This document shows, one piece after another, positions 16,694 to 24,139 of a stretch of 25,950 nt of DNA (position 1 is its first letter; each line of letters begins with the position of its first letter). Both the position numbers and the translations under genes were made by a program. A model generated the notes under the pieces. That model was not told the origin of the DNA and did not search any database. It worked only from the letters and a program-made list of their open reading frames with translations. Location of the stretch: positions 1 through 25,950 of the IMG/VR virus record IMGVR_UViG_3300022935_000103. One strand, written 5' to 3'. The stretch is from a virus.

Positions 16694-17071
16694 TTATCCT
16701 AATCCGTTAGACGAGTCGCCTTCATCATAAACGTGCTTTTGATTTACACTAAGAACTAATTCGCCGTCATCATTAACATAATAGTAAATGTTTTTATTGT
16801 CCCAGCGATATTGTTCATAATTTAAGTTATCATAAACTTTTTCATGGTAAACATCTCTCCCTTCAAAAAAGTTTTGTCCTTCTTGAAATCCTGGAAAGTT
16901 TTGATCTGGGTCGCCTGCTTTGTTAATCGTAATACTATCTTCTTTTTTAAGTTGATCAGCTTTTCCTAAAAAAAGTTCACCTTCATTGGTTCTGCGTAAT
17001 CCGTACCAATAACGATGAGACGTTGCTCCAATTATTGAATCCGGTGTTTCTCCTATATAATAATTACTCAT
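16694..17071 (-). CDS. Small conserved virion-type protein, 125 aa
   Basis: A 125-aa protein beginning MSNYYIGETPDSIIGATSHR and rich in Tyr, Asn and Asp (YWYGLRRTNEGELFLG, YEQYRWDNKNIYYYVNDDGELVLSV). It has no signal peptide or membrane segment. It resembles hypothetical proteins encoded among tail-fibre genes of marine T4-like phages, but I cannot name a function. The frame can be opened 18 nt earlier at a TTG (17087-17089). I chose the ATG at 17069-17071 because an AAGGA ribosome-binding site sits directly before it. The coding end is TTAGGATAA, so the last two residues (Leu-Gly) and the stop also form the ribosome-binding site of the giant fibre gene that follows. The two are therefore likely translationally coupled. 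Confidence 0.8.
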   Translation of the reverse strand: MSNYYIGETPDSIIGATSHRYWYGLRRTNEGELFLGKADQLKKEDSITINKAGDPDQNFPGFQEGQNFFEGRDVYHEKVYDNLNYEQYRWDNKNIYYYVNDDGELVLSVNQKHVYDEGDSSNGLG

Positions 17072-17081
17072 AACATATTCC

Positions 17082-17411
17082 TTATACAATATCTACATAA
17101 CTAAACACTGCGTCTAAACTATCATTAGCATCTGCTTGAATTAGTAATCCACATGAAGGAGCAACAATTAATTTTTCTCCTCCGTTGACTGCTTTTAATG
17201 TTCCGTTTGGCGGTATCATAGCATCTTTAATGTAATGTGCTGTAACACTTGTATCGTCTTGTATTAACAAGTTTACATATACTGGTTCTTCTGTTAAATT
17301 TGTCAATGATGCACCAATTACAGTTGATTGCGTTGCTGCATTATTTTCTATTACTAAAATAGGAACTGTTCCTACATCTTTAATAGCTTTATTTCTAAAT
17401 AACGTTGCCAT
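17082..17411 (-). CDS. Small beta-rich virion-type protein, 109 aa
   Basis: A 109-aa protein (MATLFRNKAIKDVGTVP...) with an all-beta look: VIGASLTNLTEEPVYVNLLI, GTLKAVNGGEKLIVAPSCGLLI and DAVFSYVDIV. The order (a strand pair near 'N.t..pv.V.l', a short acidic loop, 'G....vn.GekL.v', then a final strand ending SYVDIV) parallels the small proteins at 23406-23744 and 23744-24127, which end ISYMEV and VSYLEI. It may thus be a divergent family member. It starts 4 nt after the 906-aa fibre stop, with the SD (AGGATAA) overlapping that stop, and ends 10 nt before the 125-aa gene. Function unknown; probably a small virion or fibre-adaptor component. Confidence 0.75.
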   Translation of the reverse strand: MATLFRNKAIKDVGTVPILVIENNAATQSTVIGASLTNLTEEPVYVNLLIQDDTSVTAHYIKDAMIPPNGTLKAVNGGEKLIVAPSCGLLIQADANDSLDAVFSYVDIV

Positions 17412-17415
17412 ATCT

Positions 17416-20136
17416 TTATCCTAATACTAACACATATTCTAATGCAAGTTCTTCAGCTCTAGCTACTGAGATACCTGCTGCTTGACCTGCTACTGATCCC
17501 CACGTTGTACCATCAAACACTTCTAAGAAACTTTGCTGTGTATTCCATCTTATCATTCCGGTTTCTCTATATCCAAAACCAGGTCTTTCTGCGTCAACGC
17601 CGGAAGGAACAACAAACCCGTCTGTTCCAGTTATTTTAACATAGCCGTTTCCGGTATTACCAAGAAGTGTTATACCGTCTATAGTTCTATTTATTATAGT
17701 ATTGTCTTTAAACGCCAATTCATCTATTACTACACTACCTGTTCCATCAGCATCTAATATTAAATCAGTATTAGCTGTTGTAGTTTCGATTGTGTTTCCG
17801 TCTATTGCAATATCATCAACTTCTATTCTATCAGATCTTAATCTTGTTGAATCAATATCAGCTACTAACGAATTAGCTGAATAAAATCTGATAGTATCAT
17901 CGTTTGCACCAGGTGTCAACTCTGCTGTAATATATGTGTCTAAATCTAGATCATAAACGCCGTTTAGTGCAATCCAATTACCATCATAACCTTCAAACAA
18001 GTTTGTATCTGTGTTATAACGAATCATTCCTGTTACAGGAGTTCCAGGACGCTCTAATGTTGTACCTTTTGGCAGATTTAGTGCGCCTGTTGAATCAACA
18101 TTTACAGTTCCGCTTGCTGCTACTAAATTAATTTCTCCACTTAAACTTTCAATAGTATTACCACTAATTCTTAAGTTACCAGTATCAATTCTTTCACCTG
18201 TAATAACCGTGGTACTTGAATTTGTTGTAATAGATACACCATTTGTAGTTGCAATGTTAACATCACTTGAACTAAAAGTTACAGATCCTGTTTGCTGATC
18301 AACATGAAATAAATCTCCAACTCTAAAGTCACCTTGTTGATCAACTGTATTATATCTAACTTTTGCTTCGTTAAGTTCAACTACTTCGTTTGCTTGAACA
18401 ACAGTATTTGGATTATTTGTTGTTTCTTTACCGTTACCAATATATGCCATATTATGTCCAATAGCATACATAATAACACCAGGACCGTCGCCATATAATC
18501 CGTAATTTCCGTAAACACTTGCTGATCCAAGTAATCTAACTTCAGCACCAAAATCTTTTAAATCGTAATTTACTATTTCTGTTGCGCTTGCTGCGCCTGC
18601 TGTTATACTTTGAGGAGTTGTGTCAAAACCAATAAGACTATCAAATGATCCGTTTATTGCAATAATATCTCCGTCAACACTATCAATAGTTGCAGTATAT
18701 ACAGTTGAATTATCAGTTGATGTAAATGTTATTGTTTGTCCTGCACTAAATGTTCCTGATATTCCTGCAAGTTTAACATATGTTTTTCCTGCATTTTTTA
18801 ATCCTGCAGAACCATCAAATGCATAAATGGATCTATCTGCAAAATATGTAAAACTATTAAGCCATTCTATTCTAACACCATTAGTAAGTGTAATAGCATC
18901 AACACCCGGTGTAATAAATGTTACTGCATGAAATAATACACTTGCTTCTCTTGAATCTACATGAGCAAGACTTCCGTCTAAGTATGCACCTTTACCTGCA
19001 TCAGCAGTATTAAACCCTCTAGGATCAGTTCCACTAGTTACTGAGCCTTGAGTAATAACACTAACATTTCTAATATATGGTGATCTAGTTGTTACTTTAA
19101 AATTATTTGCTAGTTTAAATGCATAACCTGTATCATTAATAGCATTATAAAAATAATTTTTAATAGTTATATCCTCAATAGTAACTTCGCCATTTAATAA
19201 AAATGCATCGTTAGTTTGTGTTCCTATTGTAGGAGAAATGTTAACACTTCTCAAACTGTGTCCGCGAATAGTTACTCCTGCCGGAACTGTTATCGGAAAT
19301 ATTTCGGCGAAATTACCTGGATATATGTGTACAGTATCACCAGCTTGCGCATTTTCTACTGCATACTTAATTGAACCATACGGATCATTTGGATGATCAC
19401 CTGAATATGTATCGTCGCCATTTTCAGCAACATACCAAATGTTACCTTGACGTAGTGCCAAATCAATGCCGTCGACAGAAACATTAGTAGTATTGATACT
19501 TCCTGCATAAAGGGTGTTAGTCCATGTATCATTCCATTGCTTGCCGTTGTTAACATTTGGATCACTACCTAAAGAATAAGTGTTTGATAAATCTGGAATT
19601 ATGTCAGAAGTAATTTCTGCATTAAATGTAACATTGTCTGTATCTGCATCACCAATTGTAATGTTACCATTTGCTGTAATACTTCCTGTAGCAACAATAT
19701 TTCCATTAACTTGGGTGTTAGCAAATATTTCTACTTGGCCCGATCCTGACGGCGATAATTCTAAATTTTCATCAGATACGTTAGTACTAATAACATTATT
19801 TTCAATATCGATACTATCAACGTTTAATTTGTTTTGGTAAACAACTGTGTCATTTGTACCTAATTGTAGTATTGGATTACTTGTTTCAATGGTGTTACCA
19901 GAAATTGTAATATCTGCAATATTTGCAATATTACCTACAATTAATCCTGTACTTCTAGTAGTTCCATTAACATCTAAATCGTATTGAGGTGTGCTAGTGT
20001 TTATACCGACACGTGGGTTTGTGTCGTCAGGCTTGCTAACTTTTAGATACAATAGGTCATTCTCAAAAGCCAGATCTACCCCATTTCGAAGCAGATTGGA
20101 TTTTAAGAGCGGACCACTAATTCGACCAAGTGCCAT
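17416..20136 (-). CDS. Beta-helix tail fibre protein, 906 aa
   Basis: A 906-aa fibre. The N-terminus (GRISGPLLKSNLLRNGVDLAF, residues 4-24) is a fibre-attachment-like segment shared with the 870-aa paralogue. Next is a phage-fibre region with VGINTSTPQYDLDVNG (43-58) and repeated 'isgNtIets' units. A right-handed beta-helix region follows (about 232-570), containing GDTVHIYPGNFAEIFPITVP (266-285) and RSPYIRNVSVITQGS (351-365), and then the shared GDFRVGDLFHVDQQTG module (602-617). Two copies of a C-terminal module, P.G....RP...G.IR.NT....E.....W, lie at ~689-722 and ~844-879. A stretch of about 75 residues (~450-527) is absent from the paralogue. The protein ends EYVLVLG. A late promoter (20250-20258) gives it a leader of over 100 nt, and GAGGAG precedes the ATG. 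Likely a side or long tail fibre. Confidence 0.88.
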   Translation of the reverse strand: MALGRISGPLLKSNLLRNGVDLAFENDLLYLKVSKPDDTNPRVGINTSTPQYDLDVNGTTRSTGLIVGNIANIADITISGNTIETSNPILQLGTNDTVVYQNKLNVDSIDIENNVISTNVSDENLELSPSGSGQVEIFANTQVNGNIVATGSITANGNITIGDADTDNVTFNAEITSDIIPDLSNTYSLGSDPNVNNGKQWNDTWTNTLYAGSINTTNVSVDGIDLALRQGNIWYVAENGDDTYSGDHPNDPYGSIKYAVENAQAGDTVHIYPGNFAEIFPITVPAGVTIRGHSLRSVNISPTIGTQTNDAFLLNGEVTIEDITIKNYFYNAINDTGYAFKLANNFKVTTRSPYIRNVSVITQGSVTSGTDPRGFNTADAGKGAYLDGSLAHVDSREASVLFHAVTFITPGVDAITLTNGVRIEWLNSFTYFADRSIYAFDGSAGLKNAGKTYVKLAGISGTFSAGQTITFTSTDNSTVYTATIDSVDGDIIAINGSFDSLIGFDTTPQSITAGAASATEIVNYDLKDFGAEVRLLGSASVYGNYGLYGDGPGVIMYAIGHNMAYIGNGKETTNNPNTVVQANEVVELNEAKVRYNTVDQQGDFRVGDLFHVDQQTGSVTFSSSDVNIATTNGVSITTNSSTTVITGERIDTGNLRISGNTIESLSGEINLVAASGTVNVDSTGALNLPKGTTLERPGTPVTGMIRYNTDTNLFEGYDGNWIALNGVYDLDLDTYITAELTPGANDDTIRFYSANSLVADIDSTRLRSDRIEVDDIAIDGNTIETTTANTDLILDADGTGSVVIDELAFKDNTIINRTIDGITLLGNTGNGYVKITGTDGFVVPSGVDAERPGFGYRETGMIRWNTQQSFLEVFDGTTWGSVAGQAAGISVARAEELALEYVLVLG

Positions 20137-20249
20137 CTCTTCTCCTCAACACGGGGATCCCGTCCCTCTAGCCTAAATTTTCAGCTCTCGCTCTTTGCTG
20201 GCTAACCACAGTTTGACCCTGCAGATATTGGTCTTATGCTGCATTAATA
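20137..20249 (-). promoter_or_regulatory. Structured 5' leader of the 906-aa fibre gene
   Basis: No gene fits here. Read on the - strand, the leader contains nested pairs TAGC(20204-20201)/GCTA(20172-20169) and CAGC(20200-20197)/GCTG(20185-20182). It also has a perfect ACGGG-ATC-CCCGT hairpin (20163-20151) just before the GAGGAG ribosome-binding site. The region is more GC-rich than the surrounding genes. Confidence 0.45.
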
Positions 20250-20258
20250 GTATTTATC
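20250..20258 (-). promoter_or_regulatory. T4-like late promoter (GATAAATAC)
   Basis: GATAAATAC on the - strand, 114 nt upstream of the 906-aa fibre ATG and just downstream of the 870-aa gene stop. Same nine-base element as at 11957 and 25670. Confidence 0.72.
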
Positions 20259-20269
20259 GTTTTATGGAA

Positions 20270-22882
20270 TTATCCTAATACAAGGACATATAAATTGAGG
20301 AATTCTTGCATATCAGCTTCAGTTGCACCTTCGCTATCTTCGATAACATTAACCCATGCAGTTCCGCTCCATATTTCTAATGAATCAACATCGCTGTTAA
20401 AACGTACTGTACCAACTTCTGGATTTTGGTGTCTGTTAGATGAATCTCCTGCAGGAATAACTAATCCTCCAGTAGTATTAAATTTTAAATATCCTTGACC
20501 AGTGTGAGAAAAATTTAATTGCCCAGTTGACACGTCAATTGAGCTTGCTGATATAATAATGTTATCTATAGTTACATTTTCATTAACACTATTTGGAATT
20601 AATAGATCTGTGTTTGCAGTTGATGATTTTATTATATTATTATTAATATTAACATCATCAATTTGTACACTGTTAAATTGAAGTGTTCCTGGAACAAGCC
20701 TACCCATTTCGGTAGCTCCAGCAGTAAAAATTAAGTTGTCATCTAAACTTTGATCAGCTGTTATACTAGTTAATCGATCTTGGCTGAAAATTCCATTAAA
20801 GGTTACATTTGACTCACCGTAACCTTCGTATATATTAAAGTCGGTATTCCATCTAATATCACCATCTGTTTCTTTACGTTTGCCAGTGTCGCCTTTAGGT
20901 ATTATAAATTTATCATTTGTTGATATTAAAAACTCTGTTGAATCAGGATGCCAAATTAAATCTCCATCTACTGTAGATATTGTATTTCCACTAAAGCGAA
21001 TATTTCCTGTACTAATTCTCTCACCGTCGATGTATGTTATATTTCCATTAGTATTAATATATATTGCACTGACGTCTTGTAAACTTACTTCACCAATATT
21101 CAAACTAGTTGTTCCATCTTCAAAATTAACAAAGAATGCATCACCTACACGAAATGCCCCTGCATGATCTGTTGTTACATAATATATTTTTCCGTTGTTT
21201 AATTCTACTGTTTCTTGATCTTGTAGTGCTAAACTTGGGTCGTTTCTTGTATCAACACCTGAACCAATGTATGCAAAGTTATGTTGTATTAGATACATTA
21301 ATGTGTCTGCACCATTTGCTACTGCACCGTAATTACCATATATGTTTGCACTATTAATACTTCTTAATTCTGAACCATATCGAACACCGTTATCTCCTAA
21401 ACTAGAAGTACCTTGTTCTGCCTTTAGTCCTACTGTTGCGTAATATGTAAAACAGTTTAACCATTCAACTCTAACACCGTTTGTCATTATGATACAATCG
21501 ACACCTGGTGTAATAAAGGTACAGCTATGAAATAACATACTACCTTCTAGTGTAGCACTATCTAATACGCTGCCGTCAATATATGCGCCACCACCCGGAA
21601 CTGTGCCGGTGGTTCCTAAGAGACCATCTAGTATATCTGTCGCTTCTGTACTACCACTTCCGCCGTCAAAAGTATCTGTAATTGTGCCGCCTGCGGCATC
21701 GCCAGCATCGTAAATATCTGTTACAGGTGCGTATGTAAAACTACCTTGTGTAATTACAGTTACGTTTCTAATGTATGGAGATCTTTCTGATATAATTGCT
21801 CCGTTTTGAAATACAAATGCATATCCTGGTGCATAAAAATCTTTAATAGTTATATTTTCTATAGTAGTATTGTGTGTTAATTCAAATGCATTATTAGTAC
21901 TAGTTGCATTTGTTGGTTTAACTATAACATTTCTTAAATCTTCTCCGCTAATTGAAACATTTTCAGGTACAACTAATGGAAAGGCTTCTTCATATTCTCC
22001 TGGAAATATATGTATCGTAACAGGGCCGCCGCTACTAGCATCAACAACATCAAGTGCATGTTCTAATGTGCGAAATGCACCATGTTGGTGATCACCAACA
22101 TTTGTGTTATCACCAAGTGTACTAACATAAAATACATTTCCTTGTCTTCTAGATAAGCTAATTTCGTCTGCTAACAATTCTTCTGCATTTACTGTTTCGC
22201 CATGTGCTTGATTAGTATAAAGTGCTTGCCATTTTTTAGTTTGAGATCCTAAGTTATAAAGTCCAGTAACATCTGGAATAATATCACTGTTTACATCAGA
22301 TTCAAATGTTACAGAATCTGTGTCGTCGTCGCCTAAAGTTAAATTGCCACCAAATGTTATGTCTCCAGTAGCATGTATGTCTCCCCAGTTTTTCCAATTA
22401 CTATTAATAATTAACTGCCCATTACCGTTAGGTCTAATCTCTAAGTTAGATCCGTCGGTTGTTGAAATTGTATTATCGTTTATTCTAAGATTTTGTGTTT
22501 CTAGTGTAGAAACAACTATCTCGTCTGCTGAATTAAAATTTAAATTTCCAAGAACTGCTGTTATACTATTATTATTAATTTCAATATTTGGAGAAACATT
22601 TAAATATGACGCTTCTAAATTAGTAGTTCCAAGTTGTGCGTTAACATCTAGTGTGCTATTAGGAGCGTTAGTATTAACACCAATTCCAATGTTTGCTGAA
22701 CCTATATCAGGTTCTTGGTAGTTTGGATCGCCATCGTCAAATTCAGGACCCGAAGCAAATGGTGGATCTCTATTAGGATCTACTTTTAAATATATTAGGT
22801 CAGATTCAAATGCAAGATCAATGCCTTGTCTTAAAAGATTATCTTTTAATACTGCGCCGGATATTCTACCTACTTGTGCCAC
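20270..22882 (-). CDS. Beta-helix tail fibre protein, 870 aa
   Basis: An 870-aa paralogue of the 906-aa fibre. It shares the N-terminus (GRISGAVLKDNLLRQGIDLAF, residues 5-25), an NIGIGVNTNAPNSTLDVNA region, and SDIIPDVTGLYNLGS (199-213). Its beta-helix contains VTIHIFPGEYEEAFPLVVP (288-306), RSPYIRNVTVITQGS (367-381) and TFITPGVDCIIMTNGVRVEWLN. It also shares GAFRVGDAFFVN and two P.G....R...G..R.N....E.....W modules (~661-692 and ~809-844). A Gly/Asp/Thr-rich segment of its own lies at ~387-430. It ends LNLYVLVLG, like its paralogue. The start is GTG (22880-22882), chosen because the N-terminus then aligns with the paralogue and AAAGGAG lies 7 nt upstream; the ATG 2 nt earlier is out of frame. 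A late promoter lies 20 nt upstream, inside the end of the preceding gene. Confidence 0.87.
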   Translation of the reverse strand: MAQVGRISGAVLKDNLLRQGIDLAFESDLIYLKVDPNRDPPFASGPEFDDGDPNYQEPDIGSANIGIGVNTNAPNSTLDVNAQLGTTNLEASYLNVSPNIEINNNSITAVLGNLNFNSADEIVVSTLETQNLRINDNTISTTDGSNLEIRPNGNGQLIINSNWKNWGDIHATGDITFGGNLTLGDDDTDSVTFESDVNSDIIPDVTGLYNLGSQTKKWQALYTNQAHGETVNAEELLADEISLSRRQGNVFYVSTLGDNTNVGDHQHGAFRTLEHALDVVDASSGGPVTIHIFPGEYEEAFPLVVPENVSISGEDLRNVIVKPTNATSTNNAFELTHNTTIENITIKDFYAPGYAFVFQNGAIISERSPYIRNVTVITQGSFTYAPVTDIYDAGDAAGGTITDTFDGGSGSTEATDILDGLLGTTGTVPGGGAYIDGSVLDSATLEGSMLFHSCTFITPGVDCIIMTNGVRVEWLNCFTYYATVGLKAEQGTSSLGDNGVRYGSELRSINSANIYGNYGAVANGADTLMYLIQHNFAYIGSGVDTRNDPSLALQDQETVELNNGKIYYVTTDHAGAFRVGDAFFVNFEDGTTSLNIGEVSLQDVSAIYINTNGNITYIDGERISTGNIRFSGNTISTVDGDLIWHPDSTEFLISTNDKFIIPKGDTGKRKETDGDIRWNTDFNIYEGYGESNVTFNGIFSQDRLTSITADQSLDDNLIFTAGATEMGRLVPGTLQFNSVQIDDVNINNNIIKSSTANTDLLIPNSVNENVTIDNIIISASSIDVSTGQLNFSHTGQGYLKFNTTGGLVIPAGDSSNRHQNPEVGTVRFNSDVDSLEIWSGTAWVNVIEDSEGATEADMQEFLNLYVLVLG

Positions 22883-22891
22883 TCATGTCTC

Positions 22892-22919
22892 CTTTGACAA
22901 TTGTATTTATTTGTCAAAG
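22892..22919. promoter_or_regulatory. Inverted repeat enclosing a late promoter
   Basis: Perfect 9-bp arms CTTTGACAA (22892-22900) and TTGTCAAAG (22911-22919) flank a 10-nt centre that contains most of the late promoter AATAAATAC (- strand, 22903-22911). The arm nearest the 870-aa gene overlaps its ribosome-binding site (AAAGGAG). The other arm and part of the centre hold the last codons and stop of the 165-aa gene. Confidence 0.7.
22903..22911 (-). promoter_or_regulatory. T4-like late promoter (AATAAATAC)
   Basis: AATAAATAC on the - strand, 20 nt before the GTG of the 870-aa fibre gene. It overlaps the TAA of the 165-aa gene and differs from the other copies only at the first base. Confidence 0.6.
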
Positions 22920-23404
22920 TTATGAAGTACAGTTACAGGTTTTCCAAATGGGACTGGTGTTCCAAAGCGGATATACCATCCGTCTGGTTGTTGAAAAATT
23001 GTATAATTTGTTTCTGCAATTTGAAAAACATTTTCAACAAATACTAAAATATTTTGTGATGCAATAGGACCTGTAAAGTTAGGATCTCCACTATTTAACG
23101 GCCCAAAATCTGTATTTGACGAATCTCCGTTTCCTAAATTTTGTTGTACAATTCCAGGATTTCTGTTTGGTTCTTTAAATCTAATATTGCGCCATGCTCC
23201 GTTCTGTCTAACTTCAAACTCTTCGTTATCTGTATTATAACGCATCATTCCGTCTACTAGTGCTTGAGGACGTTCAGCTGTTGTGCCTTTTGGAACTATA
23301 ACTACATTTGTTGAATCTAAAATAACTTCGTCAGTTGTACTATAGTGTACACCTTTGCCAGCTAAATTACTTCTACTTGTAGTTTGTCTTTTAATATATC
23401 TCAT
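22907..23404 (-). CDS. Fibre-tip-like structural protein, 165 aa
   Basis: A 165-aa protein with two recognisable modules. Residues ~36-74 hold VPKGTTAERPQALVDGMMRY, followed by NTDNEEFEVRQNGAWRNI. This is the same P.GTT.ERP...GM.RYNT...FE...G.W module that occurs twice in the 906-aa fibre and, more divergently, in the 870-aa fibre. Residues ~118-165 (NILVFVENVFQIAETNYTIF, then WYIRFGTPVPFGKPVTVLH) match a common phage-fibre beta module of the type 'iLV.vngv.q....Yt......I.F..pp..g..v.v'. It could be a short fibre tip or a detached C-terminal module of a larger fibre. The ATG lies 1 nt after the upstream stop. The C-terminal codons (Phe-Asp-Lys-stop) lie inside the palindrome at 22892-22919. 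Confidence 0.78.
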   Translation of the reverse strand: MRYIKRQTTSRSNLAGKGVHYSTTDEVILDSTNVVIVPKGTTAERPQALVDGMMRYNTDNEEFEVRQNGAWRNIRFKEPNRNPGIVQQNLGNGDSSNTDFGPLNSGDPNFTGPIASQNILVFVENVFQIAETNYTIFQQPDGWYIRFGTPVPFGKPVTVLHNFDK

Positions 23405-23405
23405 G

Positions 23406-23744
23406 TTATACTTCCATATAGCTTATAGTTGCACTTAAGACCGTTGGCGATTCTCCTAGAAATACAATAGTATCTCCTTCACTTAAAACTATTCTTTCGC
23501 TATCAAAACTAAATGTTTCACTTGCAGGCATCGGTAAGTCTCTAACAACCATATTAATTAAACTTTTAGGTTCACCAGCTTTTACTAAATGCATATCAAA
23601 TCTAGTAGTGCCGTGTTCTTCATGACCTGTGTTTACAGCTTCATTATTACAAACAAATATATTTGTAATTGCATAACGTTTTCCAATTGGCACAGTTAGT
23701 AATGTTGTATCTGTTGCGTTAATTAATCCATTTACAATAGCCAT
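23406..23744 (-). CDS. Small beta protein, paralogue of its upstream neighbour
   Basis: A 112-aa protein closely related to the product of 23744-24127. Shared segments in order are LLTVP.G..YA.T...VCN, FD.HL, V..DL....E..SFDSE...L.EGD and LSAT.SY.E. All-beta, with no cysteine pattern beyond the shared VCN and no membrane segment. Probably a small virion protein (tail or fibre accessory); the exact role is unknown. The ATG overlaps the stop of the upstream paralogue (TAATG). The ribosome-binding site GGAGA lies within the end of that gene, and the next gene starts 1 nt after this stop. The pair therefore looks like a tandem gene duplication kept under coupled translation. Confidence 0.8.
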   Translation of the reverse strand: MAIVNGLINATDTTLLTVPIGKRYAITNIFVCNNEAVNTGHEEHGTTRFDMHLVKAGEPKSLINMVVRDLPMPASETFSFDSERIVLSEGDTIVFLGESPTVLSATISYMEV

Positions 23745-24127
23745 TATATCTCCAAATAACTTACTGTTGCAGATAATGTATTAATTGAGCCGGCGACTGC
23801 AATAACATCGCCTTCTTCTAAAATTAATTTTTCGCTATCAAAACTATAACTTTCACCTGCTAATAATTCTAAATCTTTTATAACTCTATTATTATCGGCA
23901 ATTGCGTTAGTTACAGAACCAGCTGATATTACTTCGCTTGATGGTATTAAATGTAAATCAAACTCGCCTGCATTGAGAGTTGGGTTTACAGGATCAACAA
24001 TTGCTGTATTACATACAATAACTGTTGTTACAGCATATTGTTCTCCAGCAGGCACAGTTAATAAAGAATCAACAATTCTGTTAAAACTTCCGTCTAGCCC
24101 GCTAAAATTTATATTCTCAATTGCCAT
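23744..24127 (-). CDS. Small beta protein, tandem paralogue
   Basis: A 127-aa protein, the upstream member of a tandem pair. Its core (LLTVPAGEQYAVTTVIVCN, EFDLHLIPSSE, DLELLAGESYSFDSEKLILE, EGDVIAVAG, NTLSATVSYLEI) aligns block by block with the 112-aa downstream protein. It has an N-terminal extension (MAIENINFSGLDGSFNRI) and a longer variable loop after VCN. The likely fold is a small beta-sandwich. The role is probably structural, as with other small proteins between fibre genes, but it is not identified. The ribosome-binding site AAGGA precedes the ATG, 12 nt after the 328-aa gene stop. Confidence 0.8.
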   Translation of the reverse strand: MAIENINFSGLDGSFNRIVDSLLTVPAGEQYAVTTVIVCNTAIVDPVNPTLNAGEFDLHLIPSSEVISAGSVTNAIADNNRVIKDLELLAGESYSFDSEKLILEEGDVIAVAGSINTLSATVSYLEI

Positions 24128-24139
24128 TAAAATAAATCC

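Noticed and set aside
17072-17089. TTG start adding six residues to the 125-aa protein
   Set aside because: AAGGA is placed properly for the ATG at 17069-17071, and in the longer form it would be coding.
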